NCBI GenBank assembly: GCA_947624365.1
Contig: CANQJY010000025.1
Location: 1 to 12,799, forward strand
Reading direction: 5' to 3'
DNA length: 12,799 nt
Source: an uncultured Clostridia bacterium
Lineage (GTDB): Bacteria > Bacillota > Clostridia > TANB77 > CAG-508
In this document: one piece after another, positions 1-7,659 of the stretch
Layout of the letters: every line of letters begins with the position of its first letter
Numbering within the stretch: position 1 is the stretch's first letter
The notes under the pieces: generated by a model
Told to the model about the DNA's origin: nothing
Databases searched by the model: none
Seen by the model: only the letters and a program-made list of their open reading frames with translations
Position numbers and translations under genes: made by a program

Positions 1-287
1 GCTGCTAACCTTGCTAATACTCCTCCAACTGGTGTATGGCAATGAATTATCTCGTAGTGATTTTCATTAATGATTCTTTTTAATTCTTTATATGCTTTTA
101 AATTATTTCTTTTGAACGGAAATCGTTCAAAAGTTAAATTATAATGCTTATCACAATATTCTATTTTTTCATTTCCATTACTTGCAACATGTACTTCATA
201 TCCTTGTTCTTTGAACCACTTCAAATAAGGTATATGAAATGAATTAATATGTTTAGTAATAGTTGCTACAAATAAAACTTTTTTCAC
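1..287 (-). CDS. Glycosyltransferase, N-terminal part (runs off the window)
   Basis: The 95 codons in the window read MKKVLFVATITKHINSFHIP and then a stretch with GYEVHVASNGNE and EIIHCHTPVGGVLARLA. This is the N-terminal Rossmann half of a GT-B glycosyltransferase (GT4/EpsD type). The first strand is followed by a His-containing loop, and IIHCHTPVGG is the usual family motif near residue 85. The start is GTG at 287, supported by GAGGAG at 295-300 with a 7-base gap. The gene lies 33 bases after the stop of the GNAT gene and is probably in the same operon. It would add a sugar to a lipid-linked or nucleotide-sugar acceptor at the cytoplasmic face of the membrane; the substrate cannot be told. 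The C-terminal nucleotide-sugar-binding half lies outside the window. Confidence 0.85.
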   Translation of the reverse strand, partial: MKKVLFVATITKHINSFHIPYLKWFKEQGYEVHVASNGNEKIEYCDKHYNLTFERFPFKRNNLKAYKELKRIINENHYEIIHCHTPVGGVLARLA

Positions 288-320
288 TTCAATTCTCCTC
301 TTTTTCTCTGTTTACAAAAT

Positions 321-1391
321 TTAAACATCTCTATATAGTGGGAAAAATTTAGATTTATAATCAAATTTTTCATCATTTAATCTTTTTTTTACTAAATAAT
401 CATATACTTCTTTATCAAATATTTTTTTTGCAATATAAAAATTCAATTCTCCTTTTTTATTAAATCCTTTCTTAAATTTCAATAGTGGGCTATCATCTCC
501 ACCATATCCACCACCTAAATGAAATTTTTTATATCCTTTATTACATAAATCCTTTGCCACTTCATATAATGATAAATTATTAGCTCCTAAATTCATAAAA
601 TTAGATAGTGAACCACTTAAATGGTAATTTGCATTAGTTTCATTGTAAATCACTAAGAGTGCATTAATGGCTTTTTCTTGATAATATACTATATATAATT
701 TTGCATTATTTTTCATATTAATATAAATACTTTCAAAAAAATCTTTTGAAAAATAATAATATTCTGTTGCATTATCTCTTTTCATCGTTTCATTGTATAA
801 TTCAAAAAATTCTTTAAACATTTCTTTTGTAAATCCTGATTTTATAACTAAGCCATTTTTTTGTGCTTTCCTTATTTTATTTCTACATTTACTTTCCATA
901 TCTTCCCAGATTTGCTCTTGATTTTCTAAATTTATATATATTGTTTTTGAAATATTAACAATTTCATAATCTGTATCTTTATATAATTTATAATTGTTAC
1001 TCAAAGGATTTAATCTTACAAATTCAGAAATTATATTATTTTTATTACAGTATTTATAGAATTCACTATAAAAGTACTTTAATAATTCATCATTTTTTTC
1101 TCCTACTATATCAACGCCACCATAGCCATAAGGTGTTGAAATATCAAAATACTTATTTGTTTCTATCTCACCTTTTAATTTTTCTACATTTGCAATATCT
1201 CTTTTTAAATATACATTAAAGACATAATTATCTTTGTTTTTTGCATATACTAGAAATGGTTCACCATCTCCATTTTTATAAAAAGCATCAACATATTCCC
1301 ATTGATAATATATTTCTTTGTTTTTTACTATTTGCTTCCATTCGTCTTTTCTCGAAAAGTCTATTACATAAAATTCCATATTAAAATTCAC
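321..1391 (-). CDS. FemAB/BioF2-like GNAT-fold transferase of the glycan cluster
   Basis: A soluble protein of 356 residues with no signal peptide. It has the hallmarks of the FemAB / Acetyltransf_6 (BioF2-like) group: TPYGYGG near residues 86-92, ESKCRNKIRKAQKNG at 166-180, a central strand/helix region around 231-262, and FHLGGGYGGDDSPLLKFKKGF at 290-310. The last motif is typical of family members found in capsule and exopolysaccharide clusters. FemAB proteins move an amino acid from aminoacyl-tRNA to a lipid-linked acceptor, while BioF2-like members use acyl-CoA. Here the role is probably acylation or aminoacylation of an amino sugar (inference). The longest start is GTG at 1391, after a purine-rich GGGAAGAAAG; ATG at 1379 is an alternative four codons later. 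The gene begins 13 bases after the formyltransferase stop. Confidence 0.75.
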   Translation of the reverse strand: MNFNMEFYVIDFSRKDEWKQIVKNKEIYYQWEYVDAFYKNGDGEPFLVYAKNKDNYVFNVYLKRDIANVEKLKGEIETNKYFDISTPYGYGGVDIVGEKNDELLKYFYSEFYKYCNKNNIISEFVRLNPLSNNYKLYKDTDYEIVNISKTIYINLENQEQIWEDMESKCRNKIRKAQKNGLVIKSGFTKEMFKEFFELYNETMKRDNATEYYYFSKDFFESIYINMKNNAKLYIVYYQEKAINALLVIYNETNANYHLSGSLSNFMNLGANNLSLYEVAKDLCNKGYKKFHLGGGYGGDDSPLLKFKKGFNKKGELNFYIAKKIFDKEVYDYLVKKRLNDEKFDYKSKFFPLYRDV

Positions 1392-1404
1392 TCTACTTTC
1401 TTCC

Positions 1405-2106
1405 CTATTGTATAATTTCTGAAATTTTTACTAAATGTTGTTTATAATTTGCTAGAGCTCCTCCATATGATTTTTGTGCTCTTATCTTTCTGTTCATCTC
1501 TTCATAATCATCTTGTTCTTGTATCATAATTTCCTTCTCTTTAACTTTCTTATAATATTTTCCATCCATTATTACTGGATACTGTATATTATTATCGAAT
1601 TCCAAAAGTTTTTCTAATAAAAACTTACAACCTTCATTTAATTTTTTTAATAAAGTAATATCATTATCTGTTTTATATATTTTTACCTTATACTCTGCTA
1701 TAACAATACCTGTATCTATTTTGTTTCCGATTTTATGTAATGTAGCTACTGCTTCTTTATCATTATTTAATATATTTCTAACTAATGGATATGGTCCTCT
1801 ATTCGTTTTTAGATCTCCTGGATGAATATTAAAACATTGATATTTTTCAATAATATCATTTGGTATTATAATACCAAAACAATATGATAATAAAAAGTCT
1901 ACTTCTTGAAATAAATTTTCATATTGCATTAAATCTTTTTTATTTTCTACGATATAATATGGAATGTCCATAACATCTAAAAGTGTTAACATTGTTCTAG
2001 ATAATCTGTCTTTTTGTGTTATAATAAAACTTAATTCAATATCTTTATTTTCTATTATTTCTAATATCATAGTTTCATTAAATCCCATATAGCCAATCTT
2101 TTTCAT
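1405..2106 (-). CDS. Formyltransferase-family protein (probable sugar N-formyltransferase)
   Basis: A protein of 233 residues with the fold signature of the methionyl-tRNA/GAR formyltransferase family: an N-terminal Rossmann-like part (MKKIGYMGFNETMI), then FNIHPGDLKTNRGPYPL at 92-108, and ATLHKIGNKIDTGIVI at 121-136. The conserved Asn-His-Asp set is present as N93, H95 and D131. These enzymes move a formyl group from N10-formyltetrahydrofolate to an amine. The protein is shorter than Fmt (about 310 residues) and lies inside a sugar cluster, so formylation of a sugar 4- or 3-amino group is the likelier job (inference). Its ATG overlaps the stop of the phosphoglycosyl transferase gene (ATGA, 2103-2106), which indicates translational coupling. 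A weak AAGG lies 7 bases upstream of the start. Confidence 0.8.
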   Translation of the reverse strand: MKKIGYMGFNETMILEIIENKDIELSFIITQKDRLSRTMLTLLDVMDIPYYIVENKKDLMQYENLFQEVDFLLSYCFGIIIPNDIIEKYQCFNIHPGDLKTNRGPYPLVRNILNNDKEAVATLHKIGNKIDTGIVIAEYKVKIYKTDNDITLLKKLNEGCKFLLEKLLEFDNNIQYPVIMDGKYYKKVKEKEIMIQEQDDYEEMNRKIRAQKSYGGALANYKQHLVKISEIIQ

Positions 2107-2720
2107 TTTATAGCCTTCTCTCTTTCTTTGTCAAAATTTATAATTTGTTCTTTACCTACCAAAATATCTTCTTCTTTTATAACTTTTCTTATTGTTTTTA
2201 AAATTATTTTTACATCATTTTTAAAAGAGCAATTATGTACATATTCTACATCCAATTTTAACCTTTCATTCCAATCTATAGTATTTCTACCACTAATTTG
2301 TGCTAATCCTGTAAGTCCTGATCTTACATCATGCCTGTGTTTTTCTTCTTCTGTGTAATAAGGTAAATATTCTGCTAATAAAGGTCTTGGTCCAACTATT
2401 GCCATATCACCTTTTATAATATTTATTAATTCAGGTAATTCATCCAAAGAAGTACTTCTTAAAGTTTTACCAAATTTTGTAAGTCTTTGTTCATCTGGTA
2501 ATAGATTTCCATCTTCATCTTTTTCATCTGTCATTGTCCTAAATTTATATAATGTAAATATTTTCCCATTTTTACCAGGTCTTTGCTGTTTAAATATCGC
2601 TGGTTTTCCTAATTTTATTCTAACTAATATGTATATAATAATCATTATTGGCATTAATATAATTAATGCCAATAGACTTAGTACTAAGTCTAGCACTCGC
2701 TTAAAATATTTTTGATACAT
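2103..2720 (-). CDS. PglC-type phosphoglycosyl transferase (initiating sugar transferase)
   Basis: A protein of 205 residues, the size of the minimal monotopic phosphoglycosyl transferases. It has one N-terminal hydrophobic re-entrant helix (about 12-33, with a proline near 24), then FKQQRPGKNGKIFTLYKFRTM at 43-63 with the family KFRTM, the catalytic Asp-Glu pair in SLDELPEL (D93 and E94), and GDMAIVGPRPLL at 104-115. This family forms a covalent phospho-sugar intermediate on the Asp and then moves the phospho-sugar from a UDP-sugar to undecaprenyl phosphate at the inner membrane face, which starts glycan assembly. The ATG at 2720 follows AGGAG with an 8-base gap. The gene sits 25 bases after the glycosyltransferase and overlaps the formyltransferase by 4 bases. 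The sugar used is likely the product of the dehydratase/aminotransferase pair upstream. Confidence 0.92.
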   Translation of the reverse strand: MYQKYFKRVLDLVLSLLALIILMPIMIIIYILVRIKLGKPAIFKQQRPGKNGKIFTLYKFRTMTDEKDEDGNLLPDEQRLTKFGKTLRSTSLDELPELINIIKGDMAIVGPRPLLAEYLPYYTEEEKHRHDVRSGLTGLAQISGRNTIDWNERLKLDVEYVHNCSFKNDVKIILKTIRKVIKEEDILVGKEQIINFDKEREKAIK

Positions 2721-2745
2721 ATGTATATCTCCTATCTAAAATTTC

Positions 2746-3786
2746 TTATTCCTCTTCCCAGCTTTTTTGTATTTTCATTATTAACGCATCAACATTTCGT
2801 TGTGGATTAAAATTTTTTTGTAAGTAATCTTGTAGTTGTTTGGTTTTATTTATATATTCCTTTTTTGAATATGAATAACACTTTAGTATACACTTTTTCA
2901 AATCTTCTTTATTGTTTCTTTCATATAATAATTCCTTCATTTCTAATGGGTAGTACATATCTGTTACATCTAATTTTGTAGAAATACATGGTATTCCATA
3001 TTGTATAGATTTTATTATATTTATCAAGCCAGATACTTTGTCTTCTTTTAATGGGCAAACTGTTAGAAATGATTTTTTCATCATTTTGTAGTATTCTTTC
3101 ATTTCTAATTCTTCAAAATATTTCACATTGTCTAAAATCAATTTATTTTTTATATCATCTTTTCCTGAAACAATTATATATTTTATTTTAGGCGTTTCTT
3201 TTGCAACTGACATCAATGTTTGCCAATCTCTATTATTAACTCCTCCTGAAAATACATATCTTTGTTTTTCCCTAAATTCACATTTTAACCATTCTTCCTT
3301 ATCATCAAATACATCCGGCAAAAAAATTCCATTCCATTTTTCTAAATTAAATAGATTAATAAACTCTTCTTCCAGCCTTTTATTATTTATAATAGGTATA
3401 AAATTTTTATTTTTTAGACAACTTTCAACTTTTTTATAGTTTTTCTTTTTAGGCAAGCTAATCCAATTAAATGAAACTATTTTTCGATTAATATGTAGTT
3501 TTTGGCATACTTTATTAAATATTACCCCTTGATTATTGCTCCATGTTATAACTATATCATCTTGATTCGAAATTATTAATGCTTTTAATATTTGTAAATA
3601 TATTAGGATTCTCTCAATTATTATACCTAACTTTATTTTAGGCAATATTCTACTGATTCTAAAATATGATACATTTATACCCGTTTTTACTAACTTTACC
3701 TTACCATATTTTTTCAAACCATTATATAGCCATATTTTATCGCACGTTTTTATTGGACAATCATATAACAATATAAATCTTTTCAT
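2746..3786 (-). CDS. GT-B-like glycosyltransferase of the glycan cluster
   Basis: A protein of 346 residues, lysine-rich and without a signal peptide. The second half carries the GT-B C-terminal pattern: YVFSGGVNNRDWQTLMSVA (about 177-195), KIKYIIVSGK (about 200-209), then ECPLK-like TVCPLKEDKVSGLINIIKSI followed by QYGIPCISTK (about 242-271), equivalent to the E-x7-E sugar-phosphate region of GT4-like enzymes. The N-terminal half is divergent. It probably adds one sugar to the lipid-linked glycan; donor and acceptor cannot be assigned. The start is ATG at 3786 because AGGAG (3793-3797) lies 7 bases before it. An in-frame TTG directly upstream (3789) would be too close to the ribosome site. 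A promoter candidate at 3829-3857 would let the gene be read apart from the broken aminotransferase gene. Confidence 0.8.
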   Translation of the reverse strand: MKRFILLYDCPIKTCDKIWLYNGLKKYGKVKLVKTGINVSYFRISRILPKIKLGIIIERILIYLQILKALIISNQDDIVITWSNNQGVIFNKVCQKLHINRKIVSFNWISLPKKKNYKKVESCLKNKNFIPIINNKRLEEEFINLFNLEKWNGIFLPDVFDDKEEWLKCEFREKQRYVFSGGVNNRDWQTLMSVAKETPKIKYIIVSGKDDIKNKLILDNVKYFEELEMKEYYKMMKKSFLTVCPLKEDKVSGLINIIKSIQYGIPCISTKLDVTDMYYPLEMKELLYERNNKEDLKKCILKCYSYSKKEYINKTKQLQDYLQKNFNPQRNVDALIMKIQKSWEEE

Positions 3787-3828
3787 CAAATTTCTCCTAT
3801 TTTATATAATATATAAAAACACATCCAA

Positions 3829-3857
3829 ATACTATCATATTTAGCTATGGTTTTCAA
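3829..3857 (-). promoter_or_regulatory. Sigma-A-like promoter candidate for the glycosyltransferase operon
   Basis: On the minus strand TTGAAA (3852-3857) and TAGTAT (3829-3834) are separated by 17 bases, about 43 bases before the ATG at 3786. A second, poorer pair (TTGGAT at 3823-3828 and a TATAAA nearer the gene) overlaps the same region. In such AT-rich DNA a chance match is possible. The position between a terminator-like hairpin and a new gene makes it plausible. Confidence 0.45.
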
Positions 3858-3910
3858 GCATTTTTCTCTAATGTTTGATTATAATTCTACACATTTTTAA
3901 TCAAAAACAT

Positions 3911-3961
3911 AGATTTTAAAAAAATAAAACAGATAAAAGAATCATGTATGTCTCCTTATCT
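3911..3961 (-). terminator. Terminator-like hairpin at the end of the aminotransferase gene
   Basis: On the minus strand AGATAA (3956-3961) pairs with TTATCT (3931-3936). The inner part adds an imperfect stem of about six more pairs with wobbles and a mismatch. A long T-rich run follows (GTTTTATTTTTTTT, 3917-3930). The aminotransferase stop codon lies inside the left arm. The arrangement fits an intrinsic terminator, so transcription may end between the aminotransferase and the next glycosyltransferase. Confidence 0.5.
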
Positions 3962-5010
3962 AAATAAGCTTTTAATTATATTAATAATTTTATCTTGTTG
4001 ATCTTTTGTCATTTTTGTATCAGAAGGCAAACATACACCTCTTTGGAATATATCCTCTGATACAGATTTATCTTGCAATTTTATAAAATCATATTGCATA
4101 AATACTGGTTGCAAATGCATTGGTTTCCATACTGGTCTAGATTCAATATTTTCCTTTTCTAATGCATCCATAATATCTACTGGTTTTACTTTTGAGGTTT
4201 CTTTTAATGTGATAACTGACAACCAATGATTTGGTCTAGTGTTTTCTAGAAATGGTTGCATTTCTATTTCATCAATATCTTTAAATTCTTCTTTATATGT
4301 GTTATATATATTTGTTTTTTGTTCTATTCTTTTATCTAAAACCTTTAGCTGTCCTCTTCCCTACTTTGAGTTGCCCAAAATCTTACTTTTGCTATTTTTT
4401 CCTCATCATCAGAAACTATCATTCCTCCACCACTTGTTGTTATAATCTTGTTTCCATTAAATGAATATATTCCATATTTTCCAAAAGTACCTGTTTGCTT
4501 TCCTTTATACATTGAGCCTAAACTTTCTGCTGCATCTTCAACTAACGGTGTATTATGTCTATCACATATTTCTTTTATCTCATCTATTTTTGCAGGTGTA
4601 CCATATAAATATACTACAATTACTGCTTTTGGATTTGGATATTTTTCAAATGCTTTTTCTAAAGCTTTTGGATCCATATTCCAAGTTTCTTTTTCACTAT
4701 CAATAAATACTGGTGTTGCATTTTGGTATATAATTGGATTTGCTGTTGCTGAAAATGTAAGTGATTGGCAAAATACAATGTCATCTTTTTTTACTTCTAA
4801 AGCTTTAAGTGCCATATGTATTGCCGCTGTTCCACTTGATAATGCTCCTGCTGTTTTACTTCCTACATATGCAGAAATTTCTTCTTCAAATTTATTTACA
4901 TTTTCTCCAAGTGGTGCTATCCAATTTGTATCAAATGCTTCTTTTATATATTGTTGTTCATATCCTTCATCTGACATGTGTGGTGATGATAGAAATATTC
5001 TTTTTTCCAA
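3956..5010 (-). pseudogene. DegT/DnrJ/EryC1-family sugar aminotransferase, broken by internal deletion
   Basis: Two ORFs in different frames make up one PLP-dependent nucleotide-sugar aminotransferase of the PglE/EpsN type. The first part (5010 to 4345, 221 residues) carries SSGTAAIHMAL (58-68), VEDAAESLG (157-165, with the cofactor-pairing Asp159) and SFNGNKIITTSGGGM (183-197, with PLP Lys188). It follows the family to FWATQSRE and then shifts frame and stops. The second part, open from 4360 to 3956 (134 residues), resumes with GRGQLKVLDKRIEQK and continues through ESRPVWKPMHLQPVF to FQRGVCLPSDTKMT. Compared with the family, about 22 residues are missing at the junction (4352-4363), including the conserved GYNYRMSN-type segment. 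The start is TTG at 5010, with GAGGG at 5018-5022, 16 bases after the dehydratase stop. The enzyme would normally aminate a 4-keto-6-deoxy UDP-sugar; here it is probably inactive unless the break is an assembly error. Confidence 0.9.
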
Positions 5011-5026
5011 TCTAATTCCCTCTTTC

Positions 5027-6913
5027 TTATTTCTCAACTGTTTTTTCTTCCTTAAATGTTGGTACTATTTTTTTCATCACTTTTTTTATTTCTTGTTTTT
5101 GATTATTATTATATTTTTGTATTGTATCATCTAAAATTTGTATATTATCTTCTATTTTTTCCATACTAATTTCTGATGGTGGAGCTATATAAATTTTTTC
5201 ATGTTTTGTTTGCTTTAACCCTTCTTCTTCCATTAGTAATTCTTCATATAGCTTTTCTCCTGGCCTTAATCCTGTTATTTTTATTTGCATATCAACATTT
5301 GGCTCATATCCAGATAGTTTTATTAATTTTACTGCCATATCATAAATTTTTACTGGTTCACCCATATCCAATACAAATATTTCTCCACATTTTGCATATG
5401 TCATTGCTTGCAATACAAGTGATACAGCTTCAGGTATTGTCATAAAAAATCTTGTTATATCTTTATGCGTTACAGTAACAGGTCCACCACTTGCTATTTG
5501 CTTTTTAAATAATGGAACAACAGAGCCATTACTTCCTAACACGTTTCCAAACCTAACTGCTGCATATTCTGTTTTACTTGTTTTAGCTTTTGCTTGAATA
5601 ATCATTTCGCATAAGCGCTTTGTTGCTCCCATAATATTAGTTGGATTTACTGCTTTATCTGTTGAAATAAGGATAAATCTTTTTACATTATATTCGTCTG
5701 AACAATTTACTACATTATATGTTCCAAATACATTATTTTTTATTGCTTCTAATGGGCTTGTTTCCATTAATGGAACATGTTTATGTGCAGCTGCATGAAA
5801 TACTAAATATGGCTTGAATTCCTCAAATATCTCATTTAATCTCTTTTTGTCTCTTACACTTGCAACAATTGCATAAACTTTCTGGTTTGGATAATTATAA
5901 TTAAGTTCTTGCTCAATATCATATAAATTATTTTCATAGATGTCTACTATTACTAATTTTTTAGGATCATATTTTATAATTTGTCTACAAAGTTCTGATC
6001 CTATTGAGCCTCCGCCACCAGTTACTAATACAACTTTGCCTTTTATTAGTTTTCCTATATTTTTATTGTCTAGTTTTATAGTATCTCTTCCTAATAAATC
6101 CTCAATTTCCACATTTCTAAAACTGTCCATTAAATTTTTGTTTTTTATTAAATCTTCTGTTCCTGGTAATATTCTTACTTTACACCCTGTTTGTTGACAA
6201 ATATTTAATATGTTTTTTCTTTCTTCATTTGATATTTTTGAAATTGTAAATAATATTAATTCTACATTCTTTTCTTTGCAAATTCTAACTATATCATTTC
6301 TTGTACCTAAAATTTTAACTCCTGATATTGCATAATTTACTTTGTTTGAATTGTCATCAATTAATCCTACAACATTGTATGTATCTTTCATTGTTGTTTT
6401 TAATGTTCCTAAAACAATTGTTGCAGCTTCACCTGCTCCAATTAGTAAAACATTTTTCTTTAATGTATTATCATGTTTTATTATTTTATATCTTTCTGTT
6501 AATATTAGTTTTAATATAACTCTATAAGATATTATTCCTGTTACAATAATAAGTGCTGCTATCATATTTATTCTAATACTTACAATAGTATCTAAATGAA
6601 ATGTTATTTTTAATGTTACTATAATCGTATATGAAATTAAACATGCTAAAATATATACTAAATAATCATATGCTGTTTCATATCTAGTGATATTTTCATA
6701 TGTTTTGAACATATGTAACATAAGTGAATAAATCATAATTGCTAATACAATTGTATTTACCATTTTGTTCATTTCATTTTGTATTATTAATTGATTATTA
6801 ATTAAAGCATATGAAACATAATAAGCTAAAAATATAATGATAATATCCATCATCTTTAAGACTATGTTTCTGTGTTTTTTTAAAAATTTCAAGATTTTCC
6901 CCTTCTTTTTCAT
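5027..6913 (-). CDS. Membrane-bound NDP-sugar 4,6-dehydratase (PglF/EpsC/CapD type)
   Basis: A protein of 628 residues, the full length for the family. There are four hydrophobic segments at about 20-40, 52-70, 84-102 and 113-137. A first Rossmann-like domain starts with NVLLIGAGEAA (154-164). The catalytic short-chain dehydrogenase domain has VLVTGGGGSIGSELCRQI (295-312), FHAAAHKHVPLME (372-384), STDKAVNPTNIMGATKR (417-433) and VRFGNVLGSNGSVVPLF (453-469). The TDK triad (418-420) and the Met-x-x-x-Lys pair (M429, K433 region) in place of the usual Tyr-x-x-x-Lys mark the inverting and retaining 4,6-dehydratases such as PglF and WbpM. The likely reaction is UDP-GlcNAc to a UDP-4-keto-6-deoxy sugar, the first step of bacillosamine-type synthesis. 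ATG at 6913 has only AGGAT close by. A TTG at 6892 (residue 8) has a better site (AAGGGG, 6 bases upstream) and may be the true start. Confidence 0.93.
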   Translation of the reverse strand: MKKKGKILKFLKKHRNIVLKMMDIIIIFLAYYVSYALINNQLIIQNEMNKMVNTIVLAIMIYSLMLHMFKTYENITRYETAYDYLVYILACLISYTIIVTLKITFHLDTIVSIRINMIAALIIVTGIISYRVILKLILTERYKIIKHDNTLKKNVLLIGAGEAATIVLGTLKTTMKDTYNVVGLIDDNSNKVNYAISGVKILGTRNDIVRICKEKNVELILFTISKISNEERKNILNICQQTGCKVRILPGTEDLIKNKNLMDSFRNVEIEDLLGRDTIKLDNKNIGKLIKGKVVLVTGGGGSIGSELCRQIIKYDPKKLVIVDIYENNLYDIEQELNYNYPNQKVYAIVASVRDKKRLNEIFEEFKPYLVFHAAAHKHVPLMETSPLEAIKNNVFGTYNVVNCSDEYNVKRFILISTDKAVNPTNIMGATKRLCEMIIQAKAKTSKTEYAAVRFGNVLGSNGSVVPLFKKQIASGGPVTVTHKDITRFFMTIPEAVSLVLQAMTYAKCGEIFVLDMGEPVKIYDMAVKLIKLSGYEPNVDMQIKITGLRPGEKLYEELLMEEEGLKQTKHEKIYIAPPSEISMEKIEDNIQILDDTIQKYNNNQKQEIKKVMKKIVPTFKEEKTVEK

Positions 6914-6941
6914 ATCCTATTTTTAAAGGTCGTCAATTTAA

Positions 6942-6970
6942 ATTATACAGCATTATACTTTTTTTGACAA
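6942..6970 (-). promoter_or_regulatory. Near-consensus sigma-A promoter of the glycan cluster
   Basis: On the minus strand TTGTCA (6965-6970) and a perfect TATAAT (6942-6947) are 17 bases apart, about 29 bases before the dehydratase ATG. This is the best promoter match in the window and should drive the leftward cluster starting with the dehydratase. Confidence 0.8.
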
Positions 6971-6995
6971 CAATTTTAGGTACTTTTTTTGAAAT

Positions 6996-7008
6996 TTTCC
7001 TAAGGAAA
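6996..7008. promoter_or_regulatory. Short palindrome between divergent promoters, possible operator
   Basis: TTTCCT and AGGAAA form a 13-base palindrome around one central A. It lies about 25 bases upstream of the -35 of the leftward glycan promoter and about 29 bases upstream of the -35 of the rightward promoter. The site could bind a dimeric regulator, but no regulator gene is nearby and a chance palindrome this short is possible. Confidence 0.25.
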
Positions 7009-7036
7009 TTTTTGGCATTATTTTTTCAAAAAACAC

Positions 7037-7066
7037 TAGACAAGATTTTATTATTTATGATATGAT
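7037..7066 (+). promoter_or_regulatory. Sigma-A-like promoter of the first small secreted protein gene
   Basis: TAGACA (7037-7042) and TATGAT (7061-7066) are 18 bases apart, about 41 bases before the ATG at 7108. A full AGGAGGT ribosome site follows at 7094-7100. It is divergent from the glycan-cluster promoter. Confidence 0.6.
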
Positions 7067-7107
7067 TATTTTAAATCAAATGATAAGAAATTTAGGAGGT
7101 AATTATC

Positions 7108-7524
7108 ATGTTAAATCAATTTGAAAAAATTTTAGCGTTTGGTGCAATTTTATTGATAATCATATCCATGCTATCTCCTGTTTTTGCCGTAGACTCTGAT
7201 AATTATATTAGTGAAAGCCAAACATCAAATACTTCAGATAATTTTAACAACATAGCTGATGAAAATTTTTCTGAAGATGAAGATGAAGAAAATGAAATTT
7301 CAACAAACACAAATTCAAATACAAATAGTAATACTAGCAATACAAGCAGTAATTCAACATCATATGAAAATTATACTGGAGTTCCTGATTCTTCTGCAAC
7401 AGTTACCAGTTATTTACCAGAATCTGATTTAGGATTAACAAATATTTTAAATATTTTATTAATTGTTGTTGGTATATTATTAATTTTATTAGCAGTTGCC
7501 ATTTTGATAAAATTAAAAAAATAA
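7108..7524 (+). CDS. Small secreted, C-terminally anchored protein of unknown function
   Basis: A protein of 138 residues. Residues 1-27 form a signal peptide (hydrophobic run ending SPVFA before VDSD). Residues 28-100 are acidic and then Asn/Ser/Thr-rich, with an EDEDEENE patch (about 56-63) and a low-complexity NTNSNTNSNTSNTSSNST-like repeat (67-84). Residues 111-134 are one strong hydrophobic helix followed by the basic tail KLKK. The piece SYLPESDLG (101-109) before the helix resembles a degenerate sortase sorting signal. The AGGAGGT ribosome site lies 7 bases before the ATG, and a perfect hairpin terminator follows, so the gene is probably transcribed alone. I recognise no domain. Its layout matches the next gene, which suggests that both are surface-displayed or membrane-tethered proteins of related use. 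Confidence 0.8.
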   Translation: MLNQFEKILAFGAILLIIISMLSPVFAVDSDNYISESQTSNTSDNFNNIADENFSEDEDEENEISTNTNSNTNSNTSNTSSNSTSYENYTGVPDSSATVTSYLPESDLGLTNILNILLIVVGILLILLAVAILIKLKK

Positions 7525-7532
7525 CATTTACA

Positions 7533-7570
7533 AAATCCAAAAAATATCCATTTTTTGGATTTTTTTGTTT
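7533..7570 (+). terminator. Intrinsic terminator after the first small secreted protein gene
   Basis: AAATCCAAAAAAT (7533-7545) pairs exactly with ATTTTTTGGATTT (7550-7562) around a 4-base loop, and T-rich sequence follows. The 13-pair stem is AT-rich. It lies 9 bases after the stop codon. Confidence 0.8.
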
Positions 7571-7659
7571 TTATTGTGTTATTTTTATTTTTTTGCATGT
7601 ATATTTTTTCGCTATTTTTCAATACTAATAATATACATTCAAAAAAGGAGGATAATTTT

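Noticed and set aside
3886..3945. Possible small gene after the aminotransferase, with AAGGAG and ATG
   Set aside because: It stops after nine codons (MILLSVLFF), so it cannot be supported as a gene; it may be a remnant.
4448..5134. Plus-strand reading frame of 228 codons antisense to the aminotransferase
   Set aside because: It is Phe/Ser/Ile-rich text without motifs, has no ribosome site, and mirrors a well-supported gene on the other strand.
6991..7010. Terminator at the TTTCCTAAGGAAA palindrome
   Set aside because: No transcript should end there, since it lies between divergent promoters, and the stem is only six pairs.
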